The translations under genes were made by a program, and so were the position numbers. The notes under the pieces were generated by a model. The model made no database searches and was not told the DNA's origin. It saw only the letters and a program-made list of their open reading frames with translations. A stretch of 64,000 nucleotides of DNA from Lacticaseibacillus saniviri JCM 17471 = DSM 24301 (GTDB taxonomy: Bacteria > Bacillota > Bacilli > Lactobacillales > Lactobacillaceae): the NCBI RefSeq assembly GCF_001311785.1, contig NZ_BBBX01000010.1:1-64000 (forward strand), in the 5' to 3' direction. This document shows positions 50,084 to 59,708 of the stretch, in pieces; the stretch's first letter is position 1; each line of letters opens with the position of its first letter.

Positions 50084-50893
50084 ATGCGTAAAGGGATCTA
50101 TTTCGCAACATTACTCTCATTATCCGCAATCACACTACTAACAGTTAGTCCTCAACTTGTCGGCGCTGCTGCCTTAAACACAGCCGGCCCAGGTAAAGCA
50201 GACACAAATATCAGTGAAGCCACTACTATCGGTGAAGGTTTTCTGAGTGCTGATGCCGCACCAGCTAGCGCAAATTCTACTGCAGAATTTACCGTTACTC
50301 CTGGAAACCTGACGCTCGATCGCGTACCGGATTTTCAATTTGGTGACATCAAGACTTCGCAACTTGTTACGAAATCAACTACAACCGCTAACCTCAATTC
50401 CAGCTCGAACGATGCAAAGACTGGTGGCACTTCCAAGGGCAAAAATGCTTTTGATGGTAACTCTGACGGTGTACTTCAAGTCACCGACTATCGTGGCACC
50501 AATGCTGGCTGGGTGGTCTACGGCCAGATTACCCCATTTACCGTGTTGAACCCAACTTCTATCGAAGGTTCTAAGACCGCCGCTAACGGCAGTACTCTGA
50601 CCGGTAACCTGACTTTGAAAGCTGTCACACCAACTGCTTTTGACGGTGATAACGCTATTCCCACCAAAGAAGTCTCTGTTATCACTGGTGACAAAGGCGG
50701 CCAACTAGGATCATCAACTGCTGTCTGGCAAGCTGCAGTTGATACAGGTCAAGGTCAAAACAACGTCAAGTTTGGTGCGGGCACGGCCACACTCACACTC
50801 AAGCGAAACGCGCATACAGATGCTCAGACCTACCAAGCAACCCTGCGCTGGACGCTCGCCAACGTACCAGCCGCAGAGGTACCAGCCGGCTAA
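50084..50893 (+). CDS. WxL-domain cell-surface protein (CscB-type)
   Basis: 269 residues with a signal peptide cut near VGAAA. The C-terminal WxL domain shows GWVVYGQITPF (first motif WVV rather than WxL) and LRWTLANVP. A Thr/Ser-rich N-terminal part precedes it. WxL domains bind peptidoglycan non-covalently. It is the first gene of a cluster with a DUF916 protein and a small sortase substrate, the usual Csc set. Confidence 0.88.
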   Translation: MRKGIYFATLLSLSAITLLTVSPQLVGAAALNTAGPGKADTNISEATTIGEGFLSADAAPASANSTAEFTVTPGNLTLDRVPDFQFGDIKTSQLVTKSTTTANLNSSSNDAKTGGTSKGKNAFDGNSDGVLQVTDYRGTNAGWVVYGQITPFTVLNPTSIEGSKTAANGSTLTGNLTLKAVTPTAFDGDNAIPTKEVSVITGDKGGQLGSSTAVWQAAVDTGQGQNNVKFGAGTATLTLKRNAHTDAQTYQATLRWTLANVPAAEVPAG

Positions 50894-50983
50894 TTAATGT
50901 CGTGACTCCATTTGACCGATGCGACCCAAACTCTGGGGTGTGTCGGTCATTTTCATAATCAGCTCAGAAAGGAGCCATTCATC

Positions 50984-51987
50984 ATGGCCAAAGTCTTACG
51001 CTATCTCCTTTTGTTGGGCGTGCTCGTCGGCTTGTGGGCGCCACAGTCAGTGCATGCCGCTGACGAAATTGGATTTAGTGTGCAACCACGTATTCCTACC
51101 AATCAATTGGACAAGGCCACGTGGTTTAATTTGCTCGTCAAACCAAACACCACGCAACCCCTCACCGTGCAGCTCGCTAACTTGACCGATAAGGCAATGA
51201 CGCTCAACGCACGGATGATCGATGCCTTCTCGCAGAATAACGGCCAGGTGGGCTATGTTCCCGGTGCCACACGTGATGCCTCGGCGAAGTACACGCTCAC
51301 CCAGCTTTCCTCGAAGCCCGTCACGGTTCATCTGGAGGCACAACAAACCAAGCCTGTGACCTTCAACGTCAAAATTCCAGCAGCCGGCTTTTCCGGCCAA
51401 CTACTGGGCGGTATTTTCGTCGAGAACCCCACCAAGCGCACCCAAAAGAATGACGGTGTGCGCATCAACAAGCTCTTCTCAATGGTGATTGGCGTGCAGC
51501 TGCAAACCTCGACTGCCCTCGTTGCACCACGTCTGCAGTTGCATCAGGTCAGCCCGGGCATCTCTGAACAGAAGGCGGCCATTATCGCCAATATTCAAAA
51601 CGATCAACCGCGTCTGTTTGGTGACTTAGCCATCAAGAGTCAGGTTCAACGCCGCGGTCAAAAAGCAGTTCTATTTTCGCGGCAGGTCAAGGGATATCAG
51701 ATGGCGCCTAACTCCAACATGAATTTTGCGACCTTTCCTACCAAATCACTCACACCTGGCGATTACACCCTCACCATGGACGCCAAAGCCGGCACATTCA
51801 GCTGGCATTTCGTCAAAAACTTCACAATCAGTCAATCACAGGCGCAAAACTCAATACAGCGATGGATGACGATGCCCCGGCTCAATTTCCTTGGGTGTGG
51901 CTGCTCATTGGCGTGTTAGGTCTGGTCATTCTGTTGTTACTCTTCCTCATCTGGCGGCGAAAGAAGCGTGAACAAGATGATGCGTAA
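50984..51987 (+). CDS. DUF916/DUF3324-type cell-surface protein (CscA-type, one frameshift)
   Basis: About 334 residues. Signal peptide (cut near VHAA), N-terminal peptidoglycan-binding WxL-interacting domain (IGFSVQPRIPTNQLD, TWFNLLVKPN), a second Ig-like domain, then a C-terminal membrane helix (VWLLIGVLGLVILLLLFLIW) and RRKKR. One A is missing at 51845-51848, restored to join KLNTAMDDDAPAQFP. It anchors the WxL partner proteins on the cell surface. Confidence 0.88.
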
Positions 51988-52195
51988 TCTGATCAATGCC
52001 TTACTGCCAAGTCGCACCGTCCACGCACTTGATTCCAAGGCTTGGTTCAGCGTCACCGAGGGCCGCCAGCCACACAACTGGCTCAATTACTTTCCAGCAA
52101 CAGGTGATAACAATCAATGGTATCTCTTGGTGCTTGGAATTGAGGTATTGATTATCGTCGGTTTATTCTGGCGACTGTGGCGCAAACGTCACTAA
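51977..52195 (+). CDS. Small sortase-anchored protein with FPATG signal (CscD-type)
   Basis: About 72 residues from ATG 51977 (GTG 51968 is also possible), overlapping the DUF916 gene end. The C-terminal half is a sorting signal: FPATGD, a hydrophobic helix (WYLLVLGIEVLIIVGLFW) and a basic tail RLWRKRH. Typical CscD proteins are short LPxTG proteins. Here Leu is replaced by Phe at the first position, and no normal signal peptide is evident. Confidence 0.65.
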   Translation: MMRNLINALLPSRTVHALDSKAWFSVTEGRQPHNWLNYFPATGDNNQWYLLVLGIEVLIIVGLFWRLWRKRH

Positions 52196-52197
52196 CC

Positions 52198-52246
52198 AAA
52201 AAATGCAGTAACCTCACTCGTATGGGTGAGGTTACTGCATTTTTGG
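52198..52246 (+). terminator. Terminator of the WxL cluster
   Basis: AAATGCAGTAACCTCAC pairs with GTGAGGTTACTGCATTT. Confidence 0.9.
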
Positions 52247-52249
52247 TTA

Positions 52250-52265
52250 TGTTCCACGTGAAACT
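52250..52265. promoter_or_regulatory. parS: parS centromere-like site 2
   Basis: TGTTCCACGTGAAACT differs from the classic TGTTCCACGTGAAACA only at the last base. It lies between convergent genes, 46.8 kb from the first parS. Confidence 0.88.
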
Positions 52266-52266
52266 T

Positions 52267-53409
52267 TTACTTCTTCAATCCATCAAACGCCTGCGTCAGG
52301 TCTGCCAACAAGTCATCCTTATCTTCAACACCCACAGATAACCGAATCAATTCATCTTGGATGCCACTTTGTAGGCGGACTTCGCGAGGAATCGCACCAT
52401 GCGTCATCAAAGCAGGTACCTCGATTAGGCTTTCCAGCGCGCCTAAGCTTTCCGCTAGCGTAATCACTTTGAGCTGCTCAACAAATGTGACAGGGCTCAA
52501 TCCGGGTTGCAGTTCAAACGAAATCATCGCACCAAAACCATGCATCTGTTTCTTGGCAACGGCATAATCGGGATTATCCGGATCACCAGGATAATAAATC
52601 TTAGCCACTTCAGGCCGTGCCTTGAGGAATGCAAAGACCGCTTCGGCATTGGCCAAGTGAGCCCGCATCCGCAAGCCCAAGGTCTTCATACCACGCTGTA
52701 ATAACCAGCTCTCTTGTGGTGCCAAAATGCCGCCCAGTGCATTTTGCAGGTAACCGATGCGCTCCCCTAACTCAGGGTCTTTGGTCACCACTAAGCCAGC
52801 AATCACATCACTGTGGCCGCCCAAGTATTTGGAAGCTGAGTGAATCACGATATCGACGCCCATATCCAGTGGCTTTTGAATGTATGGTGACGCAAACGTG
52901 TTGTCGATGATTGCTAACAAGTCATGCTTGTGCGCCAATGTCGCAATCGCTTCGATGTCCGTAATCTTGAGCAACGGATTGGTTGGTGATTCCAAGTAAA
53001 TGGCTTTGGTTGCGGGTGTGATTGCTGCTTCAACCGCCGCAAGATTGCGCGTATCAACGATGGTAAAAGTCATCCCCATCCGCTTGAAAACCGCATCCAC
53101 CATCCGGAACGTCCCACCATACACATCATCACCAATCACCATGTGGTCACCACTTTGGAACAGGTTGAATACGGTACTGATAGCCGCCAAGCCAGAAGCA
53201 AACGCGAATCCCGCTGTCCCGTGTTCAATCGTCGCAATCAGGGATTCAACGGCTTCACGGGTTGGATTACCCGAGCGTGAATATTCATATTGATTCTGAC
53301 CCAGCTTAGGTTGATGGAAGGTAGACGCGTTGTAAATCGGAATCGACATCGCCCCAGTCCGTTCGTCCTCGCTTATACCGCCGTGCAGTAATTGTGTATC
53401 AAATTCCAT
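52267..53409 (-). CDS. Cystathionine gamma-synthase/beta-lyase family PLP enzyme
   Basis: 380 residues from ATG 53409. PLP-binding Lys in HSASKYLGGHSD, and family segments HGGISEDERTGA, YSRSGNPTRE, GLAAIS and SLGALESL. The residues fit cystathionine beta-lyase or gamma-lyase (MetC/YrhB) acting in sulfur-amino-acid exchange; the exact reaction cannot be fixed by reading. ackA lies upstream on the same strand. Confidence 0.88.
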   Translation of the reverse strand: MEFDTQLLHGGISEDERTGAMSIPIYNASTFHQPKLGQNQYEYSRSGNPTREAVESLIATIEHGTAGFAFASGLAAISTVFNLFQSGDHMVIGDDVYGGTFRMVDAVFKRMGMTFTIVDTRNLAAVEAAITPATKAIYLESPTNPLLKITDIEAIATLAHKHDLLAIIDNTFASPYIQKPLDMGVDIVIHSASKYLGGHSDVIAGLVVTKDPELGERIGYLQNALGGILAPQESWLLQRGMKTLGLRMRAHLANAEAVFAFLKARPEVAKIYYPGDPDNPDYAVAKKQMHGFGAMISFELQPGLSPVTFVEQLKVITLAESLGALESLIEVPALMTHGAIPREVRLQSGIQDELIRLSVGVEDKDDLLADLTQAFDGLKK

Positions 53410-53491
53410 GTCTGTATCCTCTTTTCCATTGATGGTAAGTCTAATCATCATCACGAATTTTGCTTACGTTAGTATAGCATTTTTAGATTAA

Positions 53492-53527
53492 TAAAAAAGC
53501 GGCTGGCAATAAAACGAGCCACCCACT
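53492..53527 (-). terminator. Terminator downstream of ackA
   Basis: On the minus strand GTGGCT pairs with AGCCGC (one G-T pair) and is followed by TTTTTT. Weaker than the other terminators here. Confidence 0.5.
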
Positions 53528-53534
53528 TTGATTG

Positions 53535-54728
53535 TTATTCTGCTTTTAATGCCATCACATCGCGCACAATCATCAACTCTTCGTTCGTCGGAATCAACAG
53601 TGTTTTAACCGTCGCATCCGCCGCACTCAAGTCGGTTTCCTTGCCGCGGACCTGATTGGCTTCTGGATCGATTGTCGCACCCAGATAACTCAGATGCGCC
53701 ATGATTTTGGCCCGCATCTCAGCGCCGTTCTCACCCACACCACCGGTAAAAATCAGCCCGTCGATGCCGTTCATAAGTGCCGCATAACTACCGACATACT
53801 TGAACACGCGATTCGCGAAAATATTCAGGGCCAACGCAGCTTGTTCGTTGGTGTCCTCAACGTTTTCGAGGTCACGTTGGTCCGGTGACAATTCGGAGAT
53901 ACCCATCAGCCCGGATTCATTGTTCAAAATATGAATCATCTCATTCACATCCGTAATCTCGAGCTTATTCATCAGGTAGGCAATCAAAGACGGATCGACA
54001 TCCCCAGAGCGTGTCCCCATCGTTACCCCTGCCAATGGTGTGAATCCCATTGAAGTATCAACAGATTTACCATTTTGCACCGCCGTGACGGAGGAACCTG
54101 AGCCCAGATGCATGACAACTAAGCGCAAGTCTTCCAATGGCTTATTGAGCATCTCGGCTGCCCGGCGCACGACATAGCGCACGCTGGTCCCGTGGGCGCC
54201 GTATTTGCGGGCACCGTATTGTTGGTAGTACTGATAGGGCAGGCTGTACAAGAAGTTCTCTGCCGGCATGCTTTGATGGAACGCGGTGTCGAACACGGCC
54301 ACTTCAAGCGCCCATGGCATCGCCTCACGGAAGATATCGATATACGTCGCTTCAATCGGATTGTGCAGTGGCGCATAATCGCGAAGATTCTTGATTTCAA
54401 GTAACACGTGATCATCCACGACAACGGAACGATTGAACTGTTCCCCTCCCGCAACCACGCGGTGCCCAATCCCCACGATTTCGTGAAGATGCGTAACTAA
54501 TCCTAAGTCCTTGAGTTGGGTCATTAATGACGCAACGGCTTCTTGGTGATTCTCAATCGGACGATCATCCGTGAACTTCTGGCCATCACCATACTTCACT
54601 TTGACGTTTGACTTTGGTTGGCCCAAGCGGTCGATTAAGCCATCCGCCAATTCGATTTCTTCGGGCATCTCAAAGAGTTTCCATTTCAAGGTGGAGCTTC
54701 CTGCGTTCACTGCTAAGACTTTAACCAT
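53535..54728 (-). CDS. ackA: Acetate kinase
   Basis: 397 residues, the standard length. N-terminal phosphate loop VLAVNAGSSTLKWKLF, VFDTAFHQSMP, HLGSGSS and the C-terminal GGVGENGAEMR segment are present. It converts acetyl phosphate and ADP to acetate and ATP, a main ATP source in fermentation. GTG/ATG start at 54728 with AGGGAG upstream; monocistronic. Confidence 0.97.
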   Translation of the reverse strand: MVKVLAVNAGSSTLKWKLFEMPEEIELADGLIDRLGQPKSNVKVKYGDGQKFTDDRPIENHQEAVASLMTQLKDLGLVTHLHEIVGIGHRVVAGGEQFNRSVVVDDHVLLEIKNLRDYAPLHNPIEATYIDIFREAMPWALEVAVFDTAFHQSMPAENFLYSLPYQYYQQYGARKYGAHGTSVRYVVRRAAEMLNKPLEDLRLVVMHLGSGSSVTAVQNGKSVDTSMGFTPLAGVTMGTRSGDVDPSLIAYLMNKLEITDVNEMIHILNNESGLMGISELSPDQRDLENVEDTNEQAALALNIFANRVFKYVGSYAALMNGIDGLIFTGGVGENGAEMRAKIMAHLSYLGATIDPEANQVRGKETDLSAADATVKTLLIPTNEELMIVRDVMALKAE

Positions 54729-54766
54729 AGTTCATTCTCCCTTTTACGCGTCCGAATCGAACGTTT

Positions 54767-56090
54767 CTATTCTGGTGTCTCGTGATATTGCTCGTGCCAT
54801 GCCTTGATTTGTGCCATCCGCGCGGCGACACGCGCTTCACTGCCTTGATCACTCGGATGATAATAAGTCGCACCTATCAGATTATCAGGCATTGTCTGCA
54901 TATCGGTCAACCTATCGGCGGCATCATGTGCATATTGATAATTGGCGCCATACCCCAGATCCTTCATCAGATCGGTCACGCCGTTGCGAATCTGTAAGGG
55001 GACTGGTTCCGCCAGGGTATTCAGCGCGTCGTCCTTAGCCGCACCATACGCCGTGTACAGCGCATTTGACTTGGGTGCCAGTGCCAAATAAGTCACCGCA
55101 TGCGTGAGGTGCACGGTACATTCCGGCATCCCCAAGAACTGACACGCTTGATACACGGTAACGGTCAATTCGAGAGCGCGACTATCGGCCATACCGACGT
55201 CCTCGCTGGCAAAACGAACCAATCGGCGCGCGATATACAATGGATCTTCCCCGGCTTCGAGCATCCGGGCTAACCAGTAGATTGCAGCATCGACATCCGA
55301 ATTGCGCATGGATTTGTGCAGTGCTGAAATCAGATTGTAGTGTTCCTCACCATTTTGTCGTACAGCAACGCTTTCTTGGTCAGTAATTGAGCCACGTCGG
55401 CCTGCGTGACCACGATGGCGCCATCCTTGGTCTGCGCGTTGGTCACGGCCATCTCGAGTGTGTTGAGCGCAATGCGGGCATCCCCATTGGCAAAATCAGC
55501 GATTTGATGCAACAGACTGGTATCGACCGTCACCTGCTGTAAGCCATAGCCACGCGGATCTGAAAGCGCGCGTTGCTGCAGATCAACCAACTCATCCGTC
55601 GTCAACGCCTGCAGCACAAACACCCGCATGCGTGATAACAGCGCCGCATTGACTTCAAACGAGGGATTCTCGGTTGTGGCCCCGATCAAAATAATACTGC
55701 CCCGTTCCACATAAGGTAAAAAGGCATCCTGTTGTGCCTTATTGAAGCGGTGAATTTCATCGACAAAGACAATGGTTTTTGGCCTAACTCGCGATTGTTC
55801 TCGGCCTCCGCCATCACCTGTTTGATTTCCTTGATGCCACTAGTGACCGCAGAGAACGTCACAAACTGGGCTTCCGTCTGTCGGGCAATCAGCTGCGCCA
55901 GTGTCGTCTTCCCCACACCGGGTGGCCCCCAGAAAATCATCGAGCTGATTTCGTCATTCGTGATGAGCCGATACAGCACCTTATCGTGACCCAACAAGTG
56001 CGTCTGCCCGACATACTCGTCGAGTTTTTGAGGACGCATTCGACTCGCGAGCGGTTGAAACTGGTCTTGCTGAAATAATGAATCGGTCAT
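54767..56090 (-). CDS. rarA: Replication-associated recombination ATPase RarA/MgsA (two frameshifts)
   Basis: About 441 residues from ATG 56090. AAA+ motifs: Walker A GPPGVGKTT, Walker B VFVDEIHRFNKAQQDA, sensor 1 ATTENPSFE, then a C-terminal helical tetramerisation domain (DVDAAIYWLARMLEAG). Bases are missing at the T5 run 55776-55780 and the T4 run 55353-55356. RarA acts at stalled replication forks. Confidence 0.95.
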
Positions 56091-56262
56091 GTCGTCCTCC
56101 TTATATAATAATAGCGATATATTAAACATTGTAAGCCCTGTCAAAAGATGACGCAAATTGCCCCTTTGAATCTCGCCACTGATTCACCGGTGAGCATTGT
56201 CGCGTGGATTTCCCCAAAGTGTTACACTAGCGGTACATCTCCAATGAAAGTGAGGCTTTATC

Positions 56263-56586
56263 ATGGCTGATACCCCATTAACCGGTTTTCCAGAAGGTGA
56301 ATTTGCTGCTTTCTCAACCGCTAAAATGTCGTTTTTCTTACCTTATACCGAAAACACAACGCCGGCCGATCTCAATCAATTCTTCGATCGTGACATCATT
56401 CACGTCACGATAACCCCTGATAAGCAACTTGAAATTGCCTTACCCGACAGTGAAATTCAACTCGCATCGTACGGCCAGATTCTTTCCAAGTTTACCAATG
56501 GCAAGTACAAGGTGATCGATGCCGATTATTACCACAAGAATTTCAACGACCCCATCGTCGATCAAAACGATCGCGGTATTCTCTAA
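56263..56586 (+). CDS. Hypothetical protein, 107 aa
   Basis: ATG 56263, with AAGTGAGG upstream. A mixed alpha/beta product (FFDRDIIHVTITPDKQLEIALPD, YGQILSKF, YKVIDADYY). No signal peptide or membrane helix. I cannot assign a family. It is 15 bp upstream of a GNAT gene and probably in one operon with it. Confidence 0.6.
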   Translation: MADTPLTGFPEGEFAAFSTAKMSFFLPYTENTTPADLNQFFDRDIIHVTITPDKQLEIALPDSEIQLASYGQILSKFTNGKYKVIDADYYHKNFNDPIVDQNDRGIL

Positions 56587-56601
56587 AGTAAAGGACGAAT
56601 C

Positions 56602-57117
56602 ATGGCAATTTTTGAAAAATATCATCCCATCATGTCCGCACACTACACCCTCGATTGGTTGACCACCTTCACCGTCAAGGAAGTGTTCGCGCTGCGGCAC
56701 GACGCAACCATCGCACAACAATCTGGCCGCGAAGTCGATACTGATCTCACCGCAACGGTGCACTACATCAATCGCTCCATGCATCTGGTAATGAGTAACC
56801 AAGCCCTACTATACGGCATTAAGGATCGGGAAACGAACCAATTCCTTGGCAGTTTCTGCATCTGGAACTTCGATCAAGATTTGAGCCAGGCACAGATTCG
56901 CTTTGAACTTCTCCCTGAGGTACAACATCAGGGTGTCATGAGCGAAGTCCTGGCGCGGATGGTCGAATTCGCCTTCGTTGAATTAGGACTCAATCAACTC
57001 GTTGCCGAATTGCCGGCGCCTAATTCAGCATTGACATCACTACTCTTAGCCAATCATTTTGAGCAGATTGCCATTCACGATGGCGCGACACAATATCGCC
57101 TCAAGCGTGAATCATAA
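56602..57117 (+). CDS. GNAT-family acetyltransferase, RimJ/RimL-like
   Basis: 171 residues. FELLPEVQHQGVMSEVLARM carries the acetyl-CoA motif A, and LVAELPAPNSALTSLLLANHFEQI is the RimJ-type motif B (N-S alternation). Probably acetylates a protein N-terminus or amino-sugar; substrate unknown. ATG 56602 shortly after the 107-residue gene. Confidence 0.88.
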   Translation: MAIFEKYHPIMSAHYTLDWLTTFTVKEVFALRHDATIAQQSGREVDTDLTATVHYINRSMHLVMSNQALLYGIKDRETNQFLGSFCIWNFDQDLSQAQIRFELLPEVQHQGVMSEVLARMVEFAFVELGLNQLVAELPAPNSALTSLLLANHFEQIAIHDGATQYRLKRES

Positions 57118-57140
57118 GCGGCACACATATGACGTGACAA

Positions 57141-57184
57141 AATAAGCTGCGACAACCCTTTTTGAGGTTCGTCGCAGCTTTTTG
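57141..57184. terminator. Terminator with GCGAC core
   Basis: AAGCTGCGAC pairs with GTCGCAGCTT, between convergent genes. Confidence 0.85.
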
Positions 57185-57196
57185 TCTCAGTCTGTC

Positions 57197-57439
57197 TCAC
57201 TCATGCGATCGCTGTTGCCAGCCATGCATGTGCGTGCGCTGGTGCACCCGCATCATGCCATCATCATGATGGTGATGAAACCCGACTGTGCGCAGTCCCA
57301 AGCTCAAAACAGCCACAGCGATGATGGCGGCACCAATGGCACGCCGTAACCGGAGCGGCCGATTGACCGCAATCCACAACACCCCACCAGCCAGCAGCAT
57401 CACGCCAAACGCGTAGATTAAAAACGTAATCAGTGGCAT
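57197..57439 (-). CDS. Small membrane protein with His-rich tail, 80 aa
   Basis: Two helices (about residues 4-24 and 33-51) are followed by a C-terminal segment FHHHHDDGMMRVHQRTHMH and more: eight or more His in about 25 residues. Such a tail could bind Ni, Zn or Cu. GGAGAAA precedes ATG 57439. No family recognised. Confidence 0.6.
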   Translation of the reverse strand: MPLITFLIYAFGVMLLAGGVLWIAVNRPLRLRRAIGAAIIAVAVLSLGLRTVGFHHHHDDGMMRVHQRTHMHGWQQRSHE

Positions 57440-57550
57440 TTTTCTCCTTTACTCACTAAAGCAACGTTTAAACAAGCGAATATTATTTTCCTGATAGTCT
57501 CTAGCCATTTGTTAGCTGAAATATAACGGCAAAGTCGGATTTTGTCAATC

Positions 57551-57600
57551 AAAAAGAGGGATGGCCCCATCCAACTGAATGTGGGCATCCCTCTCTCGTT
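57551..57600 (-). terminator. Terminator of the purine permease gene
   Basis: AGAGGGATGGCCC pairs imperfectly with GGGCATCCCTCT, with a T tract on the minus strand. Confidence 0.78.
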
Positions 57601-57611
57601 TTAATATCGTT

Positions 57612-59066
57612 TTAGAGCATCGCCAGGAACACGAAATTGATAATGAAGCCCACGGTCACAATCGCTAAGACCGGATGAATCTCCTTGGCCTTCCCAGTAA
57701 TTAACTTGATTAAGGTATAGAAGATGAAGCCCGCAGCAATCCCGTAAGAGATGTTGTAGACAAAACCCATCACGATGGATGCCATGAAGGCTGGAATGGC
57801 TTCTTCAAGGTTATCCCAATCGATTTCCTTGAAGCTGCTCATCATCATAATCCCCACGATAATCAGCACAGGTGCGACCGCCTGCGTTGGCACCATGGCA
57901 ATCACGGGCGCAAACAAGCTACTGATCATGAACATGGCAGCAACGACCACGGCCGTCAACCCTGTCCGACCACCAGCACCGATACCCGCGGCACTTTCAA
58001 CGTAGGTCGTCACGTTACTACTCCCAAAGATGGAACCCACGCCGGTCGCAATCGCATCCGCAAACAACGCGCGATCCATCTTGGAGGAGAATCCGTGACC
58101 ATTTTCCAGCGCTTCCTGATCGGCTTCTGAGAAGATCCCCGTCTTGCGTCCCGTACCAATGAAGGTGCCCAATGTGTCAAAAATATCAGAGAAACTAAAG
58201 GCAAAAATGGTCATAATCGATAGGACAATTTTGCTGCTGGAGTTGAACAAACTCCCCATCCCTTCAGCACCAAATGCAGCCCCAAAGGTCACTTTCAGTT
58301 CGCCAACCGCGTGGAAGAAGCTGTTCCCACCGGCCACATGGAGATTGGTCACCCCAAAAGGAATCCCGATCAACGTTGTCGCCACAATCCCAATCAAGAC
58401 AGCGCCGGGCACTTTTTTGACCACCAGAACGGCCATCAATAATAACCCAATCAGGGCAACGAGTGCACCAGAGTTTGCAAAGTTGGTCAGCGCAGGCACA
58501 ATTCCGCCGCCGGTCACAACACTTTCCAGACCGCCCTTCACACTTTGTCCGGCATGATAAGCTTTCCCATTCACGGATAAAATATTCGCAGCTTCACTCG
58601 TGAATTGGAGGAAACCAGCATTCTTCAATCCAACGTAAGCGACGAAGACCCCAATCCCACCACCGATTGCGTGTTGAATCGATTCTGGAATCGCTAAGAT
58701 GATCATTTTCCGAATCTTAGTCACGGTGATCAAAATATTGATCACACCACAGATAAAGACTAAGGCTAGCGCTTGCTGCCAAGAGAAACCTAGTGCGAAC
58801 ACTACGGTATAGGTGAAGAACGCGTTCAACCCCATCCCAGGCGCCAATGCGTATGGCACATTGGCAAACAGGCCCATGATTAAGGTCCCCACGGCACTGG
58901 CAATAATTGTTGCCAGGAACACCGCCTGCGATGGCATCCCTGTGAGTGACAAGATCTGCGGATTAACAAACAAGATGTAGGACATGGCAAAGAATGTGGT
59001 CAACCCGGCAATGATTTCACGGCTCACAGTTGTATTGTTCGCCTTTAACTGAAACAACTTTTCCAT
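57612..59066 (-). CDS. NCS2-family purine permease (AzgA/PbuG-like)
   Basis: 484 residues with about 13 helices. REIIAGLTTFFAMSYILFVNP, YALAPGMGLNAFFTYTVV and GTRKTGIF-like FIGTGRKTGIF are diagnostic of the adenine/guanine/hypoxanthine branch rather than uracil or xanthine. It imports purine bases by H+ symport. No purine riboswitch is visible in the upstream 180 bp. Confidence 0.9.
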   Translation of the reverse strand: MEKLFQLKANNTTVSREIIAGLTTFFAMSYILFVNPQILSLTGMPSQAVFLATIIASAVGTLIMGLFANVPYALAPGMGLNAFFTYTVVFALGFSWQQALALVFICGVINILITVTKIRKMIILAIPESIQHAIGGGIGVFVAYVGLKNAGFLQFTSEAANILSVNGKAYHAGQSVKGGLESVVTGGGIVPALTNFANSGALVALIGLLLMAVLVVKKVPGAVLIGIVATTLIGIPFGVTNLHVAGGNSFFHAVGELKVTFGAAFGAEGMGSLFNSSSKIVLSIMTIFAFSFSDIFDTLGTFIGTGRKTGIFSEADQEALENGHGFSSKMDRALFADAIATGVGSIFGSSNVTTYVESAAGIGAGGRTGLTAVVVAAMFMISSLFAPVIAMVPTQAVAPVLIIVGIMMMSSFKEIDWDNLEEAIPAFMASIVMGFVYNISYGIAAGFIFYTLIKLITGKAKEIHPVLAIVTVGFIINFVFLAML

Positions 59067-59250
59067 AATGTACCCCTTAAAGTTTTAATAGGTTTATCCT
59101 ACTCAATTTCAGGACATGTTTCAAGTTATTTTACGTCCATTTTCAAATATTTTTTATTTAATGTTCGTGTTTTACTGATGAAGCGCTTCATTTTGCCGCT
59201 GTTGTTCGCTATGTTAGACTGGGGTCATTCCAATAGAAAGCTGGCAGAAT

Positions 59251-59613
59251 ATGTCAATTATTGCATGGATTCTTGTTATTATTGTCGCCATTGAGCATCT
59301 GGGGATTATGGGGCTCGAGATGTTTGGTTCCCCGGAAACACAAGCCAAGAGTTTTGATATGGATCTCGACTTTGTCCGTGAGAAACCAGCCCAGACCGCG
59401 TTGCAGAATCAGGGCATCTACAATGGCATGTTGGGGGTCACACTCTTACTCAGCCTGTTCTTCCTGAGTGGCGCACCTCTATTGATCACACTGCGGCTAC
59501 TGACCTTCTTCATCATGGTTGTCGCCCTCTTTGGTGGTTTTACTGCTACCCGCAAAATCTTCGTGGTGCAATTGCTCCCTGCACTACTCGCCTTTATCAG
59601 CTTGTGGTTCTAA
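59251..59613 (+). CDS. DUF1304-family membrane protein
   Basis: 120 residues, four predicted helices. The pattern VAIEHLGIMGLEMFGSPETQAKSF and QNQGIYNGMLGV is diagnostic of DUF1304, a family of unknown function. It stands alone, divergent from the purine permease gene. Confidence 0.85.
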   Translation: MSIIAWILVIIVAIEHLGIMGLEMFGSPETQAKSFDMDLDFVREKPAQTALQNQGIYNGMLGVTLLLSLFFLSGAPLLITLRLLTFFIMVVALFGGFTATRKIFVVQLLPALLAFISLWF

Positions 59614-59622
59614 CTGATACTG

Positions 59623-59660
59623 AAAAAGATCCTGTGACAAAATCGTCACAGGACCTTTTT
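59623..59660. terminator. Bidirectional terminator with CTGTGAC core
   Basis: AAAAAGATCCTGTGAC pairs with GTCACAGGACCTTTTT, with one mismatch. Confidence 0.85.
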
Positions 59661-59708
59661 CATTTTCGGGCAATATAAGTGAATCGCCTTTTATCACAGC
59701 TTGGTTTT

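Noticed and set aside
59070-59240. Purine riboswitch before the NCS2 permease
   Set aside because: No purine aptamer core sequence or paired arms could be found in the gap.
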